From positions 1-7,507 of the forward strand of contig CAMVAG010000107.1 of NCBI GenBank assembly GCA_947165405.1: 7,507 nucleotides of DNA. The letters run 5' to 3'. The DNA is from an uncultured Selenomonadales bacterium. GTDB lineage: Bacteria; Bacillota; Negativicutes; Selenomonadales; Selenomonadaceae. The notes under the pieces are model-generated. The model saw only the letters and a program-made list of their open reading frames with translations. It made no database searches and was not told the origin of the DNA. Position numbers and translations under genes: made by a program. This document shows positions 1 to 5,033 of this stretch, in pieces; positions within the stretch are counted from its first letter, which is position 1; each line of letters opens with the position of its first letter.

Positions 1-2
1 CG

Positions 3-557
3 TCGACAACTAAGCCCGCCAATGAGCGAAAATTTATTCCCGTCGTGAATCAGACACCGAAGCCCATTGTTGAAAAGTTACGTTGGAAGGTCGAGGGCAA
101 AACGCTGACAGTCGGTGGCGTGCGCGAAATAAAAGATTATTCCAAAGAGGAGCCGCCGTGGGTCGACAGCTTACTTGATATTCAAAAGATTGTCATTGAG
201 GAGGGCGTCGAAAAAATTTCCGCGAACGCCTTTATCGATTGCAGACGCCTTGAACTTTTGACGATACCCGCGAGCGTCAAGACGATTGGCGATACGGCAT
301 TCACTGCTTGCTATTGCGGCAACCGACTTGAAAACGGCGGCAGAAATATTTTTTGGTGCTTGGAGGACGGCGTGTTGATTTTCAAAAAAAATCCCGCCGC
401 GAAGAGTGCTTCCGATTTTTCAATCGATGTAGTGTCGTGGCTTGCCGTCGAAAAAAATATTACCGGCTTTAAGCTGGAGCCCGGCGTTGTCCCGAAAGAA
501 AAATTTTTCGACCGGCTTGCCAAACGCGGCAACGCCCTGCACGTTTCTTTTTCGTAA
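3..557 (+). CDS. Leucine-rich repeat (BspA/LRR_5-type) protein, 5'-truncated by the window edge
   Basis: The frame is open from base 3, with no stop before a GTG at 45, so the gene most likely starts before the window and only its C-terminal ~184 residues are seen. An internal start at 45 cannot be excluded, but no Shine-Dalgarno precedes it. The recognisable part is a BspA-type leucine-rich repeat: IQKIVIEEGVEKISANAF, then LELLTIPASVKTIGDTAF (roughly 180-305). This is preceded by a W-x-V-x-G-K-T-L-T-V stretch that commonly introduces such repeats. After the second repeat the pattern decays into a divergent tail ending in HVSFS. Such repeats usually mediate protein binding, often at the cell surface, but the N-terminus that would show a signal peptide is missing. 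The stop is one base before the tmcAL start, suggesting co-translation. Function unknown. Confidence 0.75.
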   Translation, partial: STTKPANERKFIPVVNQTPKPIVEKLRWKVEGKTLTVGGVREIKDYSKEEPPWVDSLLDIQKIVIEEGVEKISANAFIDCRRLELLTIPASVKTIGDTAFTACYCGNRLENGGRNIFWCLEDGVLIFKKNPAAKSASDFSIDVVSWLAVEKNITGFKLEPGVVPKEKFFDRLAKRGNALHVSFS

Positions 558-558
558 A

Positions 559-1767
559 ATGGCAGTCGGGATAATCGCGGAGTACAATCCGTTTCACATG
601 GGGCACGCGCATCAAATTTCCGAGATAAAAAAATTTTGCGGCGGAGAAATCGTCGCGGTCATGAGCGGAAGTTTCACGCAACGAGGAGAGCCTGCAATCC
701 TCGACAAATTTACGCGGGCACGGCTTGCAATTTCGGGCGGCGTCGATTTGGTTTTGGAATTGCCGTTCGTTTCGGCGGTGCGCAGTGCTCAAGACTTTGC
801 ACGCGGCGCAATCAGATTGTTGGAAAGTTTGGGCGTCGTCGAAACTTTGGCATTCGGCGCGGAAATCACTGACATTGAGAAATTAAAATCGGCGGCGACG
901 GCTTTCGAGGAAAAATTTTTCGCGGAGGAACTTCGGCAACAGATGGCTCAAGGCATTTCATACGCGGCGGCAGTCACGAAAATTTTATCGAAGGTCACGA
1001 AGCTTGACGAAAAAATTTTGCGGCAGCCGAACACGATTTTGGCGATTGAATATCTGCGCGCCCTGCCCGAAAAAATTTCGCCGCTGATAATCGAACGAGT
1101 CGGGGCGGCTTACGACGATTTAACCTTGCGTGAAAAATTTTCGAGCGCGTCGGCGATTCGAGCAGCTCTTTACGAAAATCCTCCGGCTTGGGAAAAAATT
1201 TCCGCGCAAGTTTCGGACGACACTTTGAAAGCCTTGCGCGAGGAAAAACTTTCGGGCTTGGTCGACGAAAATTTTTTGTTCCGCCCGATTTTATCAAAGC
1301 TGTTGACTTCGCGGGTCGATGAGCTGAAAAAAATTTACGGCATGACGGAGGGTTTGGAGTTCCGATTGTTGAACGCGGCGACCTCAAAAAATTTCGCGGA
1401 TCTGTTGAAAAATTTAATCGGTCGACGTTACACTGCGAGCCGAATTCGACGCTTGCTGTTGTATTTTTTATTGAACTTGACGGCGGAAGAAGTTGCCGAA
1501 TTCGACGCGACGACTTGCATAAAAATTTTGGCTTTCAACGAACGCGGACGGGCACTGCTGAAAAAAATTTCCGCGCCGAAAATCACAAAGCTCACGAAAA
1601 ATTTAAATCGCCGCGACATTTTTGAACGCCGCAGAAAACTTGAGCCTTATCAAAAAATTTTATCGCTTGACGTTTTGGCGACGGACTTGCGAGCAATTTT
1701 ATTCGAGACGCCGCGCCCGTTGCAGAAAGACTTTTCGACGCCGCCTTTATTTATAAGATTTACTTGA
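559..1767 (+). CDS. tmcAL: tRNA(Met) cytidine acetate ligase TmcAL
   Basis: 402 residues, close to the ~415 of the Bacillus subtilis enzyme (formerly YlbM). The family uses ATP and acetate to acetylate the wobble cytidine of elongator tRNA-Met (ac4C34). The N-terminus VGIIAEYNPFHMGHAHQI carries the nucleotidyltransferase HxGH motif (His13-Gly15-His16). Other family blocks are GSFTQRGEPAILDKFTRA (37-54), DLVLELPF (63-70), RQPNTILAIEYLRAL (155-169) and the ATP-site-like FSSASAIR (194-201). An arginine-rich GRRYTASRIRR stretch with a hydrophobic helix follows in the C-terminal part. The ATG at 559 is chosen because the family motif begins directly after it; an in-frame TTG at 442 would add a 39-residue tail that only reads another frame of the upstream gene. 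There is no good Shine-Dalgarno, so translation probably depends on coupling to the gene ending at 557. The stop lies inside the rpmH promoter. Confidence 0.93.
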   Translation: MAVGIIAEYNPFHMGHAHQISEIKKFCGGEIVAVMSGSFTQRGEPAILDKFTRARLAISGGVDLVLELPFVSAVRSAQDFARGAIRLLESLGVVETLAFGAEITDIEKLKSAATAFEEKFFAEELRQQMAQGISYAAAVTKILSKVTKLDEKILRQPNTILAIEYLRALPEKISPLIIERVGAAYDDLTLREKFSSASAIRAALYENPPAWEKISAQVSDDTLKALREEKLSGLVDENFLFRPILSKLLTSRVDELKKIYGMTEGLEFRLLNAATSKNFADLLKNLIGRRYTASRIRRLLLYFLLNLTAEEVAEFDATTCIKILAFNERGRALLKKISAPKITKLTKNLNRRDIFERRRKLEPYQKILSLDVLATDLRAILFETPRPLQKDFSTPPLFIRFT

Positions 1768-1792
1768 CACAAAAAAATGCCTCGTCTATAAT
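1764..1792 (+). promoter_or_regulatory. Consensus housekeeping promoter for the rpmH operon
   Basis: TTGACA at 1764-1769 and TATAAT at 1787-1792 are separated by exactly 17 bp, a perfect match to the vegetative sigma-70/sigma-A consensus in both boxes. The -35 box overlaps the tmcAL stop codon (TGA, 1765-1767). The predicted start of transcription is about 1798-1800, giving a leader of roughly 30 nt before rpmH. No terminator lies between tmcAL and this promoter, so read-through from upstream may add to expression. Confidence 0.9.
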
Positions 1793-1813
1793 CGGCATTG
1801 TTATCTTTTTGTA

Positions 1814-1820
1814 GGGAGGT
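1814..1820 (+). promoter_or_regulatory. Ribosome binding site of rpmH (decides a TTG start)
   Basis: GGGAGGT ends seven bases before the TTG at 1828. This spacing, plus the fact that the L34 family begins MKRTFQPN, fixes TTG as the start; no ATG or GTG lies in frame between the promoter and the conserved N-terminus. Confidence 0.85.
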
Positions 1821-1827
1821 GTCGGGC

Positions 1828-1962
1828 TTGAAGCGGACTTTTCAACCAAACACACATTGGCGCAAAAAAACGCACGGCTTTCGCGAACGCATGAAAACTA
1901 AAGGCGGGCGGCTTGTCATTAAGAGACGCCGTCAGCGTGGCAGGAAAGTGCTTACAGCTTGA
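1828..1962 (+). CDS. rpmH: 50S ribosomal protein L34
   Basis: A 44-codon gene starting at TTG and ending with TGA at 1960-1962. The product begins MKRTFQPNTHWRKKTHGF and ends RRRQRGRKVLTA, the standard L34 signature at the standard length of about 44 residues, and is extremely rich in Lys and Arg as expected for this rRNA-binding protein of the large subunit. A good Shine-Dalgarno (1814-1820) and a consensus promoter lie directly upstream. It is the first gene of the rpmH-rnpA-yidD-yidC-jag block. In most bacteria this block sits next to dnaA and oriC, but here the upstream neighbour is tmcAL on the same strand. A hairpin with a T-run follows 9 bases after the stop, which should make L34 mRNA more abundant than the downstream messages. 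Confidence 0.97.
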   Translation: MKRTFQPNTHWRKKTHGFRERMKTKGGRLVIKRRRQRGRKVLTA

Positions 1963-1971
1963 GGGTGCGAC

Positions 1972-2000
1972 AGGTCACTAATCGGAGTGGCCTTTTTTTT
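1972..2000 (+). terminator. Intrinsic terminator/attenuator between rpmH and rnpA
   Basis: AGGTCACT (1972-1979) pairs with AGTGGCCT (1986-1993) as an 8-bp stem with one G-U pair and a 6-base loop. It runs directly into eight T residues (1993-2000). This is the classic Rho-independent form. Because rnpA, yidD, yidC and jag follow without another visible promoter, it probably acts as a partial terminator that lets a fraction of transcripts continue, matching the much greater need for L34 than for the RNase P protein. Confidence 0.8.
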
Positions 2001-2027
2001 AAGCTTATCGGCGGACGGAGGATTTAA

Positions 2028-2375
2028 GTGTTTCGTTTGAGCAAAAGTGAAATTTTTCGCGGCAAGCATGACTTCAACGCGGTACACTCTCACGGCAAGT
2101 CGTTTGCCAATCACGCGTTTGTTTTGCTCGTCGTCAATGACGCTCGCTATAACGGCAAGGTCGGCTTCGCGGCAGGCAAGAAACTCGGCGGCGCGGTCGT
2201 TCGCAACCGTGTCAAGCGTCTCATGCGCGAGGCTTATCGGCTCAATAAAAATTTTCTTCGCCGCGATTTTGGAATGATTCTTGTCGGGCGAAAGTTCCTC
2301 GTCAATGCAAAATTTCAAGCTGCCGAAAAAGCTTTCCTCGACTTGTGCAGACGCGCCAAACTTTTTAACTCATGA
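2028..2375 (+). CDS. rnpA: Ribonuclease P protein component
   Basis: 115 residues, a normal length for RnpA, the small basic protein that assists the RNase P RNA in trimming the 5' leader of pre-tRNAs. The family hallmark RNR motif is present as VVRNRVKRLMREAYR (residues 57-71). The N-terminus RLSKSEIFRGKHDFNAVHSHGKS matches the usual start of the family in order, and the FVLLVVND and KVGFAAGKKLGGAV strands are also as expected. The start is GTG at 2028, six bases after CGGAGG (2016-2021). The gene lies downstream of the rpmH terminator-like hairpin, and its last bases overlap the yidD start in an ATGA (2372-2375), so yidD is probably translationally coupled. Confidence 0.97.
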   Translation: MFRLSKSEIFRGKHDFNAVHSHGKSFANHAFVLLVVNDARYNGKVGFAAGKKLGGAVVRNRVKRLMREAYRLNKNFLRRDFGMILVGRKFLVNAKFQAAEKAFLDLCRRAKLFNS

Positions 2376-2581
2376 CAAATCTTTTAATAGCTTGCATAAA
2401 ATTTTATCAACGATGGTTGTCGCCGCTCAAGCCCCCGTGTTGTCGCTTCGTGCCGACGTGTTCAAATTACGCACTGGAAGCAATTCAAAAATACGGTTGG
2501 GCTCGCGGAGGATTCATGACGCTCAAAAGAATCCTGCGCTGCAATCCTTTTTCAAAAGGCGGCTACGACCCCGTGAAATAA
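2372..2581 (+). CDS. yidD: Membrane protein insertion efficiency factor YidD
   Basis: 69 residues, typical of the YidD (UPF0161/DUF37) family, a small membrane-associated protein that assists YidC-dependent insertion of inner-membrane proteins. The sequence shows the full family pattern: an amphipathic N-terminal helix (IACIKFYQRWLSPL), CCRFVPTCSNYALEAI, YGWARGG, and the C-terminal RILRCNPFSKGGYDPV. The family cysteines (23, 24, 30, 57) are all present. The ATG start shares four bases with the rnpA stop. The gene's own stop (TAA, 2579-2581) overlaps the first unit of a heptamer repeat. Its position between rnpA and yidC is the standard order. Confidence 0.97.
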   Translation: MTNLLIACIKFYQRWLSPLKPPCCRFVPTCSNYALEAIQKYGWARGGFMTLKRILRCNPFSKGGYDPVK

Positions 2582-2613
2582 TTAGGAATTAGGAATGAGG
2601 AATTAGGAATTGG
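2580..2613 (+). repeat. Tandem heptamer repeat (AATTAGG)n between yidD and yidC
   Basis: Four consecutive 7-base units, AATTAGG, AATTAGG, AATGAGG and AATTAGG (2580-2607), followed by a partial AATTGG. The tract starts within the yidD stop codon and fills most of the yidD-yidC gap. The same unit type recurs, in inverted orientation as well, inside the dehydratase gene at 6989-7067. Repeats of this short tandem kind often behave as small dispersed elements in bacterial genomes; mobility is inferred, not seen. Confidence 0.8.
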
Positions 2614-2628
2614 TTCCTAAAAAGGAAG
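2603..2628 (+). promoter_or_regulatory. Possible competing hairpins at the yidC ribosome binding site
   Basis: TTAGGAA (2603-2609) and TTCCTAA (2614-2620) form a perfect 7-bp stem with loop TTGG. The TTCCT of its right arm (2614-2618) can instead pair with AGGAA (2623-2627), which is the core of the yidC Shine-Dalgarno AAAGGAAG (2621-2628), with loop AAAA. The two structures exclude each other: one leaves the ribosome binding site free and the other hides it. The pairing is read directly; any regulatory role is inference. The Shine-Dalgarno ends seven bases before the TTG start at 2636 and supports that start. Confidence 0.45.
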
Positions 2629-2635
2629 TGTTGTT

Positions 2636-3313
2636 TTGGAAGAACCCGGACTCTTTGGCGGAATATTTGAGCCGATAGAAAAAATAATGAGCCTTATTTT
2701 AAATGCGCTCTATTCACTGACGGAAATGCTCGGCGTGCCCAGCTACGGCTTGGCGATAATCCTTTTAACCATATTGATAAAAATTTTGGTCTACCCGCTC
2801 ACGAAAAAGCAACTCCAATCAATGAAGGCGATGCAACGCATTCAACCGCAGATGAAAAAGTTGCAAGAAAAGTACAAAGACAATCCGCAAGTCATGCAAA
2901 AAAAATTGATGGAGCTTTATCAAAAAGAGGGCGCAAATCCGATGTCGGGTTGCTTACCCATGCTGATTCAAATGCCGATATTAATGGGCATGTATTACAC
3001 GCTCTATGCCTTCGACTACGGCGGCGCGGCTCCGTCATTTGCGTGGTTGCCGAGTTTGTCAGAACCCGACCCGACTTATGCCCTGCCGTTCCTTTCGGCG
3101 GCGACAACTTTCCTGCAACAAAAAATGATGTCGAACGCAAGCGAAGCCAATCAGCAAATGAAAATTATGATGATAATCATGCCGTTGTTTATCGGCTGGA
3201 TAAGTTTGAATTTCCCGGCGGGCTTGGTGCTCTATTGGGTGACAATGAACATCGTGCAAATCATTCAGCAGTGGTGGACGAACAGGCAGGACGACGACAA
3301 GGAGGCTGCTTAA
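2636..3313 (+). CDS. yidC: YidC/Oxa1/SpoIIIJ-family membrane protein insertase
   Basis: 225 residues, the short form without a large extracytoplasmic P1 domain. It inserts proteins into the cytoplasmic membrane, alone or with SecYEG. The first hydrophobic span is about 36-56 (YGLAIILLTILIKILVYPL). The charged cytoplasmic coiled-coil region follows (57-100, KAMQRIQPQMKKLQEKY), then the signature NPMSGCLPMLIQMPILMGMYYTLY (101-124) and further spans near 146-163 and 177-212 (FPAGLVLYWVTMN). No lipoprotein signal (lipobox Cys) is present. At the groove position where most family members carry Arg (Arg366 in E. coli), this protein has Lys49. The start is TTG at 2636, behind AAAGGAAG. The C-terminal tail is short and acidic (DDDKEAA). 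The gene is followed by jag without any gap. Confidence 0.96.
   Translation: MEEPGLFGGIFEPIEKIMSLILNALYSLTEMLGVPSYGLAIILLTILIKILVYPLTKKQLQSMKAMQRIQPQMKKLQEKYKDNPQVMQKKLMELYQKEGANPMSGCLPMLIQMPILMGMYYTLYAFDYGGAAPSFAWLPSLSEPDPTYALPFLSAATTFLQQKMMSNASEANQQMKIMMIIMPLFIGWISLNFPAGLVLYWVTMNIVQIIQQWWTNRQDDDKEAA
3299..3305 (+). promoter_or_regulatory. Ribosome binding site of jag inside the yidC 3' end
   Basis: AAGGAGG, a full anti-Shine-Dalgarno match, lies within the last codons of yidC, eight bases before the jag ATG at 3314. The yidC TAA (3311-3313) abuts the ATG, so terminating ribosomes can restart directly on jag. Confidence 0.85.
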
Positions 3314-4096
3314 ATGGCAAAGATGATTGAGAAGACCGGCAAGACGATTGAAGAGGCAATTCAAGCGGCGGTCGCACAACTCGGCGTCGAAAGAGACGAC
3401 CTTGAAATAGAAGTGTTGGAGGAGCCGTCGAAAAAATTCTTGGGACTCTTCGGCGGAACGCCCGCCAAAATTCGTGCCACAGTCAAAGAACCGCCTCCGA
3501 AAATCGAAGCGCCCGCGCAAATTGAAGAACCTCCTCAACCGATTCAACCTGTCGTCGAGGAGGAACTTCCCGCGATTGAACCGATTTTGGAACCGTCGCC
3601 CGTCGAAGAAGAACCTTCGGAAATTTTTGACCGCGATAAAATCATTGACGCGGCGGAAGATTTTTTGAAAGAAGTCTTCGCGGCAATGAACCTTCAAGCC
3701 ACGATGAAAATCACCGACAACGCGGAGGAAGGTTGCCTTATCGAATTGAGCGGCAAAAATTTGGGCGTCCTTATCGGCAGACGCGGACAGGCTCTCGACG
3801 CCTTGCAATATCTTTTAAATTTGGCAGTCAATCGCAAGACGGAAGATAAAATTCACTTCACGCTTGACGTTGAGGATTATCGCCGCCGCCGCGAACAGGC
3901 TTTGACCAAACTTGCCAAAGGTGTCGCCGAGCGCGTGATTAAAACTCGTCGCGATGTTAAGCTTGAGCCGATGAATCGTCACGAACGAAAAATTATTCAT
4001 ACCGTCTTGCAAGACAACGAACGCGTCGAAACACACAGCGCGGGCGAGGAACCTTATCGTTATATAATCGTTTCCTTCAAACGCGGCAGAAGATAA
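3314..4096 (+). CDS. khpB: RNA-binding cell elongation regulator Jag/KhpB (Jag-N, KH and R3H domains)
   Basis: 260 residues with the complete three-domain plan. A Jag-N domain (about 1-56) contains EKTGKTIEEAIQAA and the typical KKFLGLFGG. A Pro/Glu-rich flexible linker spans about 58-103. A type II KH domain has the GxxG loop as GRRG (155-158, in LGVLIGRRGQALDALQYL). A C-terminal R3H domain carries Arg225-x3-His229 in NRHERKIIH. KhpB works with KhpA as an RNA chaperone and, in several Firmicutes, affects cell elongation and division. The gene ends the rpmH block, as is usual, but the expected next gene (mnmE) is absent and a strong terminator follows. The linker is unusually dense in acidic residues and proline, otherwise nothing is out of the ordinary. 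Confidence 0.96.
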   Translation: MAKMIEKTGKTIEEAIQAAVAQLGVERDDLEIEVLEEPSKKFLGLFGGTPAKIRATVKEPPPKIEAPAQIEEPPQPIQPVVEEELPAIEPILEPSPVEEEPSEIFDRDKIIDAAEDFLKEVFAAMNLQATMKITDNAEEGCLIELSGKNLGVLIGRRGQALDALQYLLNLAVNRKTEDKIHFTLDVEDYRRRREQALTKLAKGVAERVIKTRRDVKLEPMNRHERKIIHTVLQDNERVETHSAGEEPYRYIIVSFKRGRR

Positions 4097-4103
4097 AAAA
4101 ATT

Positions 4104-4146
4104 GCGCGGCAACCTTCGAGGAAGTCGCGCTTTTTTTATTTTTTAC
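4104..4146 (+). terminator. Rho-independent terminator of the rpmH-jag operon
   Basis: GCGCGGC (4104-4110) pairs with GTCGCGC (4124-4130) through seven pairs, one of them G-T. After an AA/AA internal mismatch, CC pairs with GG around a TTCGA loop. TTTTTTTATTTTTT follows. The stem is preceded by an A-run directly after the jag stop, so it may also work in reverse. It marks the end of the operon. Confidence 0.9.
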
Positions 4147-4230
4147 TTTTTCATGAGGAATATCTTTTCAAATAAAAATAACCGCGCACGTCGCCCGCCG
4201 TTCAAATTTATGGTGCCGATTTCAAATTCA

Positions 4231-4263
4231 TTTTACTAAAGAATTTTACTTTTGGACTTTACC
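4231..4263 (+). repeat. Three TTTAC direct repeats at 13-bp period upstream of the DUF47 promoter
   Basis: TTTTAC begins at 4231 and 4244, and CTTTAC begins at 4257, so the shared TTTAC recurs at exactly 13-bp steps and ends about 20 bp before the -35 box at 4282. Two copies of TTCAAATT (4201, 4221) lie just upstream, 20 bp apart. Repeats at this location could be an activator site. The spacing is not the 11-bp period of the Bacillus PhoP box, so no regulator is named. Confidence 0.4.
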
Positions 4264-4281
4264 AACATGCTCTGATTTTTT

Positions 4282-4310
4282 TTGACGAAAATGCAATATT
4301 TTATTATGAT
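4282..4310 (+). promoter_or_regulatory. Promoter of the DUF47 gene
   Basis: TTGACG (4282-4287) and TATGAT (4305-4310) are 17 bp apart, each one mismatch from the vegetative consensus. Transcription should begin near 4317, giving a leader of about 40 nt. AAAGGAGG (4344-4351) follows at 7 bases from the ATG. The rest of the 4147-4281 gap shows no gene. Confidence 0.8.
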
Positions 4311-4358
4311 AAACTTCATGGCGAAGACAAAACCTGAATCAAAAAAGGAGGCAATGAG

Positions 4359-5015
4359 ATGTTCAATTTCTCACGAAAGGACACGGAGTTTTTCGATTTG
4401 TTTTTGGAGAACGCAAAATTTTTTCACTTGGGAGCAGTGCTGCTCGACGACGTGATAAAAGATCCGAACAAGGCACTTGAACATATCGAAGAAATTTTGG
4501 GACTCGAATCGGCGGCTGACGCGGTCAACGAAAAAATTATCAACAAGCTGAACTTGAGCTTTATCACGCCCATTGACCGCGAGGACATTTACGCAATCGC
4601 GAACGAACTTGATAAAGGCGTCGACATGTTGCAGGGGGCGTTGCAGAGGATAATCATGTATCACGCGGGGCACTCGACGAAACGCTCTCACGCCTTGACG
4701 AAACTTTTACTTGATAACACCGTTGAACTTGTCAAAGCCTTTAAACTTTTAAACGACGTGAAAAAAAATCAGCGCGAGATACTCGACGCTGTTCACAAAA
4801 TTTCTGATAATGAAAGCCGCGGCGATTTGATTTACCGCGCAGATATCGGGATACTTTTCGATGAGGCAGTCGAGGCGGCTAAGGAACACGGAGCCAGCCG
4901 TGCGGTTATCCACCTTATAAAATGGAAAGACATTTTGGAAGATGTTGAAGAGGCACTTGACCACAGCAAAAGAGTCAGCGACATGATACGCGGTGTCGTG
5001 ATGAAGTACGCTTAA
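4359..5015 (+). CDS. DUF47 family protein (PhoU-like putative phosphate transport regulator)
   Basis: 218 residues, a typical length for the DUF47/TIGR00153 family of all-helical, PhoU-like proteins. Recognisable blocks are the N-terminal FFDLFLENAKFF, the Glu/Asp-rich helix LESAADAVNEKI, the signature LSFITPIDREDIYAIANELD (about residues 66-85), GDLIYRADIGILFDEA, and the C-terminal IKWKDILEDVEEALDHSKRVSDMI. The repeated acidic and His positions fit the metal-cluster binding known from PhoU relatives. Members usually sit directly upstream of a PiT-type phosphate permease gene and are thought to control it. Here no permease follows: the next gene is convergent and ends 18 bases away. The start is ATG at 4359 with a strong Shine-Dalgarno and its own promoter. 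Role inferred from family only. Confidence 0.93.
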   Translation: MFNFSRKDTEFFDLFLENAKFFHLGAVLLDDVIKDPNKALEHIEEILGLESAADAVNEKIINKLNLSFITPIDREDIYAIANELDKGVDMLQGALQRIIMYHAGHSTKRSHALTKLLLDNTVELVKAFKLLNDVKKNQREILDAVHKISDNESRGDLIYRADIGILFDEAVEAAKEHGASRAVIHLIKWKDILEDVEEALDHSKRVSDMIRGVVMKYA

Positions 5016-5033
5016 TTTTGTGTTCTGAATGCT

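Noticed and set aside
442..558. N-terminal extension of tmcAL from a TTG
   Set aside because: The family protein begins at VGIIAEYNPFH, encoded just after the ATG at 559. The extension is the other frame of the LRR gene.
2281..2592. A 103-codon plus-strand frame across the rnpA-yidD junction
   Set aside because: It is an alternative frame of rnpA and yidD, both of which are firmly identified.
3059..3808. A 249-codon open frame on the minus strand across yidC and jag
   Set aside because: Antisense to two well-supported genes; composition dominated by Phe, Arg and Asp with no family pattern and no good ribosome binding site.
4137..4281. Possible small gene or riboswitch in the jag-DUF47 gap
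   Set aside because: Only very short frames (for example nine codons at 4210) without ribosome binding sites, and no extended paired structure beyond the terminator.
4906..4914. TTATCCACC, one base from a DnaA box
   Set aside because: A single copy inside the DUF47 coding sequence with no cluster nearby; chance occurrence is the simpler view.
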